DNA of 57,461 bases, taken from contig SXON01000043.1 of assembly GCA_005778355.1 (NCBI GenBank), positions 1 through 57,461 on the forward strand, written 5' to 3'. Of this stretch, positions 18,501-32,620 are shown piece by piece; position 1 is the first letter of the stretch; each line of letters opens with the position of its first letter. Both the position numbers and the translations under genes were made by a program. Below the pieces are notes generated by a model. It did not search any database, was not told the DNA's origin, and worked only from the letters and a program-made list of their open reading frames with translations. Source of the stretch: Pseudomonadota bacterium. GTDB taxonomy: Bacteria > Myxococcota_A > UBA796 > SXON01.

Positions 18501-19559
18501 CTACTCGACCACCCAGTCCTCGCTCGTCACCGCGCGTGCCGCCGTGGCGGTGAGCGCGCAGTCGGCGACCGACACCAGCGCCGTCTGCGTGCCCTCCTGC
18601 ATGTCGACGTTCTCGACGAGCAGGGAGCACGAGTCACCAATGGGCGCATCGAAGACCACCGCGAAGTGACGGTCGAAATGATGGTGCCCGGGACGGTAAA
18701 CGAGCTGGAAGTAGTTGGTGATGTCGAAGGCGGTGCCATCGAGCTCGCCGCGCGCACGCGTGAAGCCCGCTGGCGCGGTGATCACGAGGTCGTTGCCGAT
18801 CCACACCTCGATCTCCACCCAGCCGCCCTCGAACTGCACCGTGTGAACGTTCTTCGGCCAGGTGTCGTCGCGACAGGGCTGGAAGGCGATCGCCTCGATG
18901 TCGTAGCTCGAAACACCATCGGCGCGCGCCATGAAGTCGGCGCCGGCGCCCGTGGAGGTTTCCCCCACGGTGCCGTCGAGCGTATAGGGTTCGGGGTTGC
19001 CGCCCTCCGGCCCAACCAGTACCACCGTGTGGTCGAAACTCCAGCTTGCCCCATCGGAGCTCGACATCGGCTGGGAGCCGGTCACGTAGGTGTAGGTGGT
19101 GCCTGCGTAGGTGGCCGGCGACACCTCGGTGCTGCCCGACCCATTCATCGCGGGTTGCGTGGCGGCGTCCTGCCGGATGGTGCACGCCGGGATCGCCAGC
19201 GTGTGTTCACCTTCCAACGCGGGCAGCTTGTAGGTGCCCTCCGGGATCCGCATCTTGGTCTTCGCGCTGAGCTCCTCGGCGAGCGAGCGCGCCTCGTTGC
19301 TGCCGCCACAGTACACCGCGTCGGCTGTGGCCACCACGGAGCCCGCCCAGCTCTCGTCACCCACCCAGGATGTGGCGTCCGGGCAGTGAGTCCAGTCGTC
19401 GGTGTCCACGTCGGTGTCCGTGTCCGTGTCCGTGTCCGTGTCGGTGTCAGAATCCGAGTCGGTGTCGGTATCGGCATCGCCGGTGTCGGCCGTGTCGGCC
19501 GTGTCACCGGGCTTGGCCTCGCCGCCGTCACACGCGAAAAGCAAAGAAAACAGCACCAC
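18501..19559 (-). CDS. Secreted lipoprotein with Asp-Thr-rich linker
   Basis: A GTG at 19559 (or 19556) preceded by GGAGGAG is chosen as start, giving about 352 residues with signal MVLFSLLFAC. A long linker of alternating Thr/Asp and Ser/Asp (about residues 20-58) separates the anchor from a folded C-terminal part. That part has two Cys (HCPDATSW, VYCGGSNEA), AIPACTIRQ, and beta-rich segments such as TVVLVGPEGG and VEIEVWIGNDLVITA. No family was recognised. The linker is encoded by a hexanucleotide repeat, so its length may vary between strains. The gene ends 3 nt from the convergent Uma2 gene and follows the dikinase-like lipoprotein gene on the same strand. Confidence 0.75.
   Translation of the reverse strand: MVLFSLLFACDGGEAKPGDTADTADTGDADTDTDSDSDTDTDTDTDTDTDVDTDDWTHCPDATSWVGDESWAGSVVATADAVYCGGSNEARSLAEELSAKTKMRIPEGTYKLPALEGEHTLAIPACTIRQDAATQPAMNGSGSTEVSPATYAGTTYTYVTGSQPMSSSDGASWSFDHTVVLVGPEGGNPEPYTLDGTVGETSTGAGADFMARADGVSSYDIEAIAFQPCRDDTWPKNVHTVQFEGGWVEIEVWIGNDLVITAPAGFTRARGELDGTAFDITNYFQLVYRPGHHHFDRHFAVVFDAPIGDSCSLLVENVDMQEGTQTALVSVADCALTATAARAVTSEDWVVE
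19401..19512. repeat. Imperfect hexanucleotide tandem repeat (GTGTCN)n
   Basis: Repeated GTGTCC/GTGTCG units, encoding (Asp-Thr)n on the minus strand, make the linker of the lipoprotein. The 6-bp period keeps frame, so slippage would change linker length without inactivating the gene. A similar Asp-Thr run starts at the right edge of the window (57430-57461). Confidence 0.8.
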
Positions 19560-19579
19560 GTTCTCCTCCGTTGGTTTGA

Positions 19580-21682
19580 CTATTCGGCCCGCATGAAGGG
19601 GCGGATCTGCTTGATGATGATGCGACCGTCTTCCAGCACCTTCCACTCGGTGTCCCAGATCACGTTGTAGCCCTCGGGCACGTCGTAGTCCAGGGGAAAC
19701 ACCTCGTTGATGGTCCAAAGCTCGGCGCCGAACTCGGCGAGCTGGGCGTCGGTCAAGGCGATCTCGCCGGTCGACGACTCGCTCACCCGGTCGATCTCCA
19801 CCACTACACCGTCTTCCACGGTCAGCAGGTTCGACTCCGGGTACACCCCGGCCTCGGCGGAGGCCACCTCCAACTCGCCCGGCTGCGCCTGGACCAGGTA
19901 GCGGTCATCGGTGGCCGTGGTCGGGTTGCCGGTGAAACAAATGGCGTTGGCCTGCTCGTTATTGGAGCGCGGGTTGACCAGAAGCGCCATCGCCACCATG
20001 GACTGGTCGATGCTGAACCAGGAGCGCTCTTCCCACGCGGTGACCCCCCAGAGGGTGGCCCAGCTCGCGCGCACGGCGTCGACGAAGGTCTCCTCGTCTT
20101 CCTCGTCCTCGTCGCAGTGCGACGGCCCCGCGCTGTTGCCGTCGAGGTCGTCGGCGAGGCAGCCCGTGTGCGACTCGTAGATGCCCGCTGCGGTGAAGAA
20201 GAGGTCGTCCTCCGCGTTCGACGAGGAGCGGAAGCGCACCGCCTGGTTCTCGTCGGCGTACACCTCCATGAAACGTTCGGCGATGGCCGCCTCGATGTCG
20301 GCCGGGATCGTGGCCGACATCATCGCCTCCTCGAGCTCCTCCAGCATGCCGCGACGGGCCTGCGCATCGTTGAGGAAGGTCTCGTCCGCGTGCCAGGCAT
20401 CGATTGTCTCCTGCAAGGAGTGCGTCGTGACGCCCTGCCCGTCGCCGAGGTCGACCTCCCAGGTGCCCTCGTCCATGAAGCGCTGGTAGTAGTAGAACGG
20501 GATGACGAAACCCTCGATCTGGTAGCTACTGTCGATGCGCTGGTAGAGCGTGGCGAGGTTCGAACCCTTGGTGCCCCAGGTGCAGATGTTCTGGTGCCGG
20601 GCCTCCTCGGTGGTGGTGTCCATCTCGAGCAGGCCCGGCATCGAGGTCTCGGTGATGTCGGGGTCGCACACGATGACCTGGTCGGGGCGGATCTCCGTCC
20701 ACCAGGTGTTGGCGTCTTCCTCCGTCGCGGCCTCGATGCTGTAGTCGGTTTCCCCACAATCCAGGTGGACAAGCTGGTCTTGCCACTCGGCCAGGGCGGT
20801 GAGCGGCTCGGAGATGTAGCAATTGGGGGTGCCGCGCGTGGCGGAGCGCACGCTGAGGTGGGAGAGCGTGCCTTGGCGGGTGCCGGTGATGATGCCGCTC
20901 ACCGGGCGCTCGATGTCTTCCGGGGCCTCGTCGATCACGATGATGTCCTGCCAGGAGAAGCTCGCTTCTTCCTCGGCGGTGATGAACTCGTCGAGCGTGA
21001 ACAGGCGCAGGTAGCCATAGGCCTCGCCGGGGTTGTAGGCCTCGTAGAGCACCTCGGCGGGGTCCTGGATGGGGAAGGGCGCGTCGTCCCAGCCGGCTGC
21101 CGCCTCCATCTGGTTCTCGGAGTTCGGGACCCAGGCCAGCGTGTCGAGCCCGAAGCGGGCCTGCAGGCCCTCGTAAGCCGCCGCCACCTGCTCCATGGTC
21201 ACGGTGCTGCTCTCGTCGGAAGGGTCGTCCCACACGGTGAAGCCGTAGAAAACCCCGGCGTCGGTCACGTAGAGCGAGTACGTCCCCGCGTAGAACTCTC
21301 GTGTTTCGGGGTAGAGAATCAAGCTCTCATACTGGGAGGTCGTGAGCCCAGAGAAGTCGTCGGGGAAGCCCTTCACCAGGAAGTCGTAGTGCAGCTGGAA
21401 GTAGTTGACGTCGAGAAAAACGCCGGGCACTCGCGCATCATCGATGGCAGGCACCATGTACTTGCCCACGCGCAGCTGGTCGACGCTCGACGAGGAGATG
21501 GTGACCCCATTGAAGGTGTCCTCGTCGTCCACCCGGTGCACGCAGGCGCGGTAGCCCAGGCGCGCCTCGGCCTCGGCGCACTCTTGCTCGTCACCCACCA
21601 TCGACGAGGTGTCGGCGGTGTCGTCAGTCGGGTTCCCCGTCTCGTTGGGGTCGGGGTCGCAAGCGATGAGCAGCAGGAGCAT
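19580..21682 (-). CDS. Lipoprotein with PPDK/GWD-like phosphotransfer domains
   Basis: A 700-residue protein with ultra-short signal MLLLLIAC (Cys at 8). Residues 263-285 carry a phosphohistidine-swivel-like motif, SGIITGTRQGTLSHLSV, with His275 in the SHxSVR context. Residues 370-500 resemble the PEP/pyruvate-binding ATP-grasp domain: TKGSNLATLYQRI, GFVIPFYYYQRFM and AVRFRSSSNAEDD. The C-terminus ends with IIIKQIRPF, like the KQxRP end of that domain. The His domain comes before the ATP-grasp domain, the order of glucan water dikinases, not of PEP synthase. A lipidated, presumably extracytoplasmic location, where ATP is scarce, is odd. The substrate is unknown. It ends 20 nt before the Thr-Asp lipoprotein gene. 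Confidence 0.78.
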   Translation of the reverse strand: MLLLLIACDPDPNETGNPTDDTADTSSMVGDEQECAEAEARLGYRACVHRVDDEDTFNGVTISSSSVDQLRVGKYMVPAIDDARVPGVFLDVNYFQLHYDFLVKGFPDDFSGLTTSQYESLILYPETREFYAGTYSLYVTDAGVFYGFTVWDDPSDESSTVTMEQVAAAYEGLQARFGLDTLAWVPNSENQMEAAAGWDDAPFPIQDPAEVLYEAYNPGEAYGYLRLFTLDEFITAEEEASFSWQDIIVIDEAPEDIERPVSGIITGTRQGTLSHLSVRSATRGTPNCYISEPLTALAEWQDQLVHLDCGETDYSIEAATEEDANTWWTEIRPDQVIVCDPDITETSMPGLLEMDTTTEEARHQNICTWGTKGSNLATLYQRIDSSYQIEGFVIPFYYYQRFMDEGTWEVDLGDGQGVTTHSLQETIDAWHADETFLNDAQARRGMLEELEEAMMSATIPADIEAAIAERFMEVYADENQAVRFRSSSNAEDDLFFTAAGIYESHTGCLADDLDGNSAGPSHCDEDEEDEETFVDAVRASWATLWGVTAWEERSWFSIDQSMVAMALLVNPRSNNEQANAICFTGNPTTATDDRYLVQAQPGELEVASAEAGVYPESNLLTVEDGVVVEIDRVSESSTGEIALTDAQLAEFGAELWTINEVFPLDYDVPEGYNVIWDTEWKVLEDGRIIIKQIRPFMRAE

Positions 21683-21687
21683 GCGGC

Positions 21688-21693
21688 AGCGTA
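21688..21693 (-). promoter_or_regulatory. Putative leaderless -10 box (TACGCT)
   Basis: On the minus strand TACGCT is followed by 5 nt (GCCGC) and the ATG at 21682. Confidence 0.35.
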
Positions 21694-21715
21694 GCCCCGA
21701 GCGCGCGCGCTCGCC

Positions 21716-23839
21716 TCAGTTGTCTGGCGTCACGACGTAAACGGCGCCGCCAGCGCCCCCTCCCGACGACTCGCCCGGGGCCCCGATGAGGAGCTCGGCG
21801 AAGCCGTCGCCGTCGAGGTCGGCGATGTCCGCCCCCTCGCCCGCCTGGTCGCTCGCGGCCTCGCCTGCCCACCAGGCGTCGGCGTCGCTCGCCACGGTCG
21901 CGGTGATGGGGGCATAGAACAGGTAGGTCGCGCCCGAGCCGTTCCCGCCGCTGCGGTCGCCGATGGCCCCCACGAGCAGCTCCTCGGCACCGTCGTTGTC
22001 GGTGTCGCCGACGCCAAAGCCGAGACCGAACTGCTGGTTCGCGTAGTCCCCCTCGATCACCACGTCGGCCGAGGCGAGGTCGGTGGTGCCGGAGGCCGGG
22101 CCGTACTCCACGTAGGCGGTGCCGGCGTAGCTCCCAGCGCTGTTGCCGTAGGAGCCCACGATCACGTCGGCGAGGCCGTCACCGTCGAGGTCTCCGAGCG
22201 CCAGGTCTTCTCCGGCGTAGTCACTGGCGGCCACGCCAGTGAAGGTACCGTCGGCGTCGGCGGTGTCGATGTCGCCCGTGAGGCCGCCGTACACCAGGTA
22301 CACCGCCCCCGCGTAGGGCGCGGCACTCGTCTGGTAGGGGGCGGCGAGGAGCATGTCGCCGATGCCGTCGCCGTTCACGTCGGGGCCCGCCCGGAGGTAG
22401 CGCCCGGCGTAGGCCATGGCGGCGTCGCCGATGATGCGCAGGTCCGCGTCGTCGTCGAGCTCGAAGTCGCCCGCGGTGAGAGGCCCCTCGTGGATGAAGA
22501 CGGCGCCGGCCGTGTACCCGCCGGTGCTGTCCTCGTAGGCGCCGATCACCGCGTCGGCCACGCCGTCGCCGGTCACGTCGGCGATGTCGGCACCGTGACC
22601 GGTCTCGATCGCGGTGGGGCTGGAGATGATCACGTCGGCGTCGTCGAGCGACACGTCGGCGCTCACCGGGCCGAAGATGATGAACTCCTTCTCGGTGCCG
22701 TCGGGGGCGCCGAGGCCCACGTCGTCGATGCCGTCGCCATCGACGTCGCCCACGCCGAGTGAACGCCCGGCGTAGGTGGTGCCCATGCCGCCGGAGAGGA
22801 AGTAGCCGCGGTCGCCGAGCGCCTCGGTGCTGCTGAAGGGCCCGGGAAGCACGTAGCCGCCACCCTGGTAGCCGTTGGCATAGAAGGTGGTCACGACGAT
22901 GTCGGGCTCACCGTCACCGGTGGGATCGCCCACCACCACGAGCCGACCCGCGTCGTAGTTCGGCTCGTCGGAGTAGAGCTTCGCGTAGTCGCCGAGGTCG
23001 TGGCTGCCGTCGTAGGTGCAGCGCGGGTCGTAGCCGTCGCAGGACTGGTCGATCCCGTCCTCGCAGGTCTCGGCCGCGCCGCCGAAGATCGTCACGTCGT
23101 CGTCGTCGCAATCGTCGCCGTCCACGCAGAGGTCCGAGGTGTGCCCGTCGCCGTCGAGGTCGAAGTCCTCGTCCACGCCCCCGTCGCAATCATCATCCGC
23201 GTCGTTGCACTGCTCGCTCGCGCCGGGGAACGCGAGCGGGTCGCCCGCCCGGCAGTCGCTGTTGTCTTGCACCCAGCCTTCCGTCGGCAGGCATGTATAC
23301 TGAGAAACGTTGGGATTGCCGTAGCCATCGCCGTCGTCGTCGCTGTACCAGGTGTCCTCGTAGCCGAGGTCGCTCACGCCGTCGCAGTCATCGTCGGTCG
23401 CGTTGCAGGCCTCCTCGGCACCGGGGTGCGTGGTGGCCACGGTGTCGTCGCAGTCGGTGCCGTCAAGCACCCAGCCCACCTCGGGCGTACAGGTGACCAG
23501 CCCGGTCGCGGCGTTGCCGTAGCCGTCCGCGTCGGCATCCTCGTACCAGCTAGCCTCCACGTCGTCCTTGCGGTCGTCGCAGTCGTCGTCGATGCCGTTG
23601 CACACCTCCTCGGCGCCGGGGTTCACCGCGGGGTCGTCGTCGTCACAGTCGCCCGTGGCCCCCGCGTAGCCCTCGGGCACCGCGCAGTCCTTGATCGCGT
23701 TGCCGGGGGCGCCGTAGCCATCGCCATCCTCGTCGGGCCAGATGTCCACCGAAGCCTGGCAGGCGGTGTCGATTTGCTCGACGGGATCGGTGTCCCCGGT
23801 GTCGGGCGGCGCGGGGCAGGCCAGCAGCAGGAAGAGCAT
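21716..23839 (-). CDS. MopE-repeat/FG-GAP beta-propeller lipoprotein
   Basis: The ATG at 23839 gives 707 residues with signal MLFLLLAC (Cys at 8); the open frame reaches 24 codons further up but without a plausible signal. About residues 25-270 hold five MopE-type acidic/Cys units (for example DCDDDDPAVNPGAEEVC, NGIDDDCD). From about residue 290 there are about seven FG-GAP (integrin-alpha-like) blades with the calcium-loop signature DxDxDGxxDxxxGAP (GDVDGDGIDDVGLGAP, GDLDGDGLADVIVGS, ADLDGDGFAELLIGAP). A seven-bladed extracellular propeller, probably Ca2+-stabilised, is expected. It may mediate adhesion. It is the first of three same-strand lipoprotein genes. Confidence 0.88.
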   Translation of the reverse strand: MLFLLLACPAPPDTGDTDPVEQIDTACQASVDIWPDEDGDGYGAPGNAIKDCAVPEGYAGATGDCDDDDPAVNPGAEEVCNGIDDDCDDRKDDVEASWYEDADADGYGNAATGLVTCTPEVGWVLDGTDCDDTVATTHPGAEEACNATDDDCDGVSDLGYEDTWYSDDDGDGYGNPNVSQYTCLPTEGWVQDNSDCRAGDPLAFPGASEQCNDADDDCDGGVDEDFDLDGDGHTSDLCVDGDDCDDDDVTIFGGAAETCEDGIDQSCDGYDPRCTYDGSHDLGDYAKLYSDEPNYDAGRLVVVGDPTGDGEPDIVVTTFYANGYQGGGYVLPGPFSSTEALGDRGYFLSGGMGTTYAGRSLGVGDVDGDGIDDVGLGAPDGTEKEFIIFGPVSADVSLDDADVIISSPTAIETGHGADIADVTGDGVADAVIGAYEDSTGGYTAGAVFIHEGPLTAGDFELDDDADLRIIGDAAMAYAGRYLRAGPDVNGDGIGDMLLAAPYQTSAAPYAGAVYLVYGGLTGDIDTADADGTFTGVAASDYAGEDLALGDLDGDGLADVIVGSYGNSAGSYAGTAYVEYGPASGTTDLASADVVIEGDYANQQFGLGFGVGDTDNDGAEELLVGAIGDRSGGNGSGATYLFYAPITATVASDADAWWAGEAASDQAGEGADIADLDGDGFAELLIGAPGESSGGGAGGAVYVVTPDN

Positions 23840-24199
23840 CGGTTCCACAACGTACACCACGCGGAAGTGTGACGCGCGCGTCGGGTCCCGCGCAACGGCA
23901 ACTATGCCCACGAAAAGGAGACACTTCGCAAACTATGCCTCCGCCGATGAGACAGCTCGAACCGGGCCGCCGACCGCGTCACGAGCCAAGCGTCATTTTC
24001 GCCGGGGGCGGGCGCACCGGGGAGGCTCTCCGGCGTCCGACCTCGCGCCCGTGTCTCCTTTTGCCCCACATGCTCCGCGTCTTGTCTCATCGCGCGGGGC
24101 ATGGCCGACGACCGTCAGCGGGTCGGGCTGACGAACGTCACCGCCATCACGAAAAAATGACGCTGCACCCGTTGGCACACCACTTGCCGTGCCCCGCGC
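23840..24199. other. 360-nt intergenic region with inverted repeats
   Basis: No convincing gene is seen. It holds two inverted-repeat pairs: AAAAGGAGACAC (23913-23924) with GTGTCTCCTTTT (24051-24062), and GCGCGGGGCA (24092-24101) with TGCCCCGCGC (24190-24199). The last repeat abuts the transposase ATG. A direct repeat AACTATGCC flanks the first arm. These may be relics of REP-like palindromes served by the adjacent RAYT-type transposase, or its own cis elements. Confidence 0.5.
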
Positions 24200-25036
24200 A
24201 TGACCAAGAAGCAGCCCCCGGCCTGGCACCTCACCGCCCGGTCCCTCCCCCACACGCTCCTCTTCCACGACTGGGCCGAGGCGCTCAGCCTGTGGCGGAT
24301 GCTGGTGACGGCCTTTCCCGAGGCGCTGGCGCTGACCCTCATGCCGAACCACCCGCACGTGGTCACCCGCGATCCGCGGGGAACGCAACGCTTCGCTGGG
24401 GTCATGAGCGGCTACGCCCGCTGGCGCGGCCACTACCGCCAGCAAGACGCCCGCACATGGTCGGCCCACCCGGCCCCCGCGCCCATCGAGGATGGTGACC
24501 ATCTCCGCCGGAGCGTGCGCTACGTCTTGCTCAACCCGTGCCGAGGTCGGCTCGCCTCCGACCCCCTGGCCTGGCCGCTGTCGAACCACCGCGACGTGGT
24601 CGGCCTTGGTACTGGGAAGGCCCGGCACGACGCTGAGTCTTTCCACGCCTACGTCTCCGCCGACCCCACCACGGACCTCCGCGGCAGCGCGCTCCCCACC
24701 CTCCACCGGGGACCAGCCGCGCTCGGCGAGGTGGAGGCCGCCGCCAGCGCCGTCCTGCGGATGACGCCGCCCGAGCTGCGCGCCTCCCCCCGCGCAACGC
24801 GCCTGCTCGCGCGCGCCGCCTTCTACTGCGAGAACGGCAGCGCCCCGATCCTCGCCGACTGGCTCGGCTGCCACCGCTCCCACGTGTACCGGCTCCTCGC
24901 GCCACGTCGAGCCAACCTGGACCGCGAGCCCCTCCTCCGCGCGATCCTCCGCGCCGTGGGCGATCCTCGTTTCCCCGCGCTGAGCTCGCCCCAACGCCTG
25001 GACCTGACCCGATGGACCAACTGGGCCCACGCCTGA
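24200..25036 (+). CDS. REP-associated tyrosine transposase (RAYT/Y1_Tnp type)
   Basis: A 278-residue protein of the IS200/REP transposase superfamily. The metal-binding HUH motif is LMPNHPHVV at about residues 48-56. The likely catalytic Tyr is in the helix MSGYARWRGHYRQQ at about 70-82. VRYVLLNPCRGRLASDP matches the conserved YVxxNPVRAGL block of RAYTs. The C-terminal part (ADWLGCHRSHVYRLLA) looks like a helix-turn-helix, seen in many members. RAYTs are usually single-copy domesticated enzymes that move REP palindromes rather than themselves. No terminal inverted repeats of a complete IS were recognised. It sits between two MopE-repeat genes. Confidence 0.8.
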   Translation: MTKKQPPAWHLTARSLPHTLLFHDWAEALSLWRMLVTAFPEALALTLMPNHPHVVTRDPRGTQRFAGVMSGYARWRGHYRQQDARTWSAHPAPAPIEDGDHLRRSVRYVLLNPCRGRLASDPLAWPLSNHRDVVGLGTGKARHDAESFHAYVSADPTTDLRGSALPTLHRGPAALGEVEAAASAVLRMTPPELRASPRATRLLARAAFYCENGSAPILADWLGCHRSHVYRLLAPRRANLDREPLLRAILRAVGDPRFPALSSPQRLDLTRWTNWAHA

Positions 25037-25090
25037 TCGCTGTCCCCCTGCGCTACCCTCGCCCGTACCACCTTCACGCTCAGGGTACTC

Positions 25091-31423
<6,333 letters not shown>

Positions 31424-31463
31424 GCTACAGCGGATCCCGGGCGACTCCCCGGCGGCACTACGC

Positions 31464-31469
31464 TATGAT
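31464..31469 (+). promoter_or_regulatory. Candidate -10 box of the Hxs operon (TATGAT)
   Basis: TATGAT lies 20 nt upstream of the ATG at 31490, with CCGGAG (31479-31484) as ribosome-binding site. The -35 position (GCGACT at 31441) is weak. It is the only promoter-like sequence in the 66-nt gap before the Tat-signal gene. Confidence 0.45.
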
Positions 31470-31489
31470 GTGACGATCCGGAGTCTCGC

Positions 31490-31984
31490 ATGGAGAACCG
31501 TCGCCAGTTCCTGCAGCGCGCCCTGTTTGGCGCGGCCGTCGCGGCCGTGCCTGGGGTGGCCGTGGCCAACGAGCTTCATCCCGCCTTCCTGTTCCACCCG
31601 CTCGGCCCGGGCGCCGACCTCGGCCTCGGCTGGTCGCTCACCGCGATCTACCCGCCGCACGAGGGCGCCATCACGCTCACCATCACCCACCAGAGCGGGC
31701 GCACCGTGCGCATCGACGCGTGCTTGCTGGCCGGTGAGCCCCGAGGGCCCGCCTCGACCGCGCTGCTCGACTTCATCGTGATGGACGGAGGCGATGGCTC
31801 CGCGCGGATGGACGAGTCGGTGGGCCGCGTGGTCCGTCGGCTGGCCGCCGTGGCCGCCGAGAACGAGGGCGCGAGCCTCGACCGGATCGCCCGTTTGGCA
31901 CCGCACGCCGAACGGGTCTGGACCTTCCCCGAGTCGATGGCCAAGGCGTCTACAACCCCCCGCCCCACGATCGCCAGCGTATGA
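31490..31984 (+). CDS. Tat-exported protein at the head of the Hxs operon
   Basis: A 164-residue protein with a twin-arginine signal peptide: MENRRQFLQRALFGAAVAAV then PGVAVA, cleavage expected after residue 26. The RRxFLQ motif implies export of a folded, possibly cofactor-bearing protein. The mature part has a compact beta-rich segment (LGLGWSLTAIYPPHEGAITL, THQSGRTVRIDACLL) and one Cys. No known family was recognised. Its stop overlaps the hxsD ATG by 4 nt (ATGA), so it is translationally coupled to the radical-SAM system. A role in displaying, transporting or using the modified peptide outside the cytoplasm is inference only. Confidence 0.72.
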   Translation: MENRRQFLQRALFGAAVAAVPGVAVANELHPAFLFHPLGPGADLGLGWSLTAIYPPHEGAITLTITHQSGRTVRIDACLLAGEPRGPASTALLDFIVMDGGDGSARMDESVGRVVRRLAAVAAENEGASLDRIARLAPHAERVWTFPESMAKASTTPRPTIASV

Positions 31985-32400
31985 GCGAGCCGACCTACGA
32001 GCTCTCCGAGCGCCGCGTGCGCCTCTCGGTCGACGAGTCGATCTACGACCTCGACGCGATCATGGGCGCCGCCTACCTGTTCATCGATCGTTGCTACGTC
32101 TACCTTGATCGCGAGGCCGACCGCCGCGTGGTGGTCGTCTTGCGCACGCGCGAGGCCACGAGTGAGGCCGCCCTGGAAGAGCTCGCCGGTCACTTCTCGA
32201 ACGAGCTGCTCAACCAGGCGCTCCGCAAGAACATCGGCGAGGCCAACGCCAAGATTCGCGAGTTCATCATGGCGAAGGCGCTGTTTAGCGCCGAGGGGCC
32301 CTCCACCATCGACCGGCTGCTAGCCGAGCTCGATGCCGAGGAGATGGCCACCGACGACCTCGACATCCCCGTGCCCTGGGAGAAACCCCCCGGTGCCTGA
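31981..32400 (+). CDS. hxsD: His-Xaa-Ser system protein HxsD
   Basis: A 139-residue cytoplasmic protein. Recognition rests on ELLNQALRKNIGEANAKIRE at residues 75-94, which matches the LLNDYxLRExIxxxNxxIRE signature of HxsD. The N-terminal part (VDESIYDLDAIMGAAYLFID, then YLDREADRRVVVVLR) also fits. HxsD is a small accessory protein of the Hxs peptide-modification system; whether it binds the precursor peptide is not established. It lacks Cys motifs. It overlaps its neighbours on both sides and precedes the short HxsD-like gene and hxsB. Confidence 0.85.
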   Translation: MSEPTYELSERRVRLSVDESIYDLDAIMGAAYLFIDRCYVYLDREADRRVVVVLRTREATSEAALEELAGHFSNELLNQALRKNIGEANAKIREFIMAKALFSAEGPSTIDRLLAELDAEEMATDDLDIPVPWEKPPGA

Positions 32401-32620
32401 GGCCCTGCGATTCCACAAGTCGCTCTACAGCGAGGCCGCCCTCAAGAACGCGACCACGCGCTTTGCCGCGCTTGGCCAGTTCGAGGTGATCGAGTCCGAG
32501 GCGGACTGGCTGGTGGCCGTCACCCCGGCCCGGGAGTCGATCCGCGAGCGGCTGGGCGATGAGCTGTCCAACCACGCCCTTTTCGAGACGATCCTCGAGA
32601 GGAAGGGGGTGACGCCATGA
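32393..32620 (+). CDS. Short HxsD-like protein
   Basis: GTG at 32393 overlaps the hxsD stop, and the frame ends at a TGA overlapping the hxsB ATG. The product is only 75 residues (PEALRFHKSLYSEAALKNAT ... RLGDELSNHALFETILERKG). The pattern KSLYSEAxLKNAxxRFAxL followed by WLVAVTP and ELxNHALFE resembles a minimal HxsD fold: the beta strand pair and the helix with the LxNxxL block. So the system has two HxsD-type proteins of different size. The perfect overlaps at both ends argue that it is real. It could be the leader-peptide recognition subunit of one or more of the radical SAM enzymes (inference). Confidence 0.7.
   Translation: MPEALRFHKSLYSEAALKNATTRFAALGQFEVIESEADWLVAVTPARESIRERLGDELSNHALFETILERKGVTP

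Noticed and set aside
23869..24498. Possible gene in the gap before the RAYT transposase
   Set aside because: Pro/His/Arg-rich composition, runs into the transposase gene in another frame, no ribosome-binding site or family resemblance.
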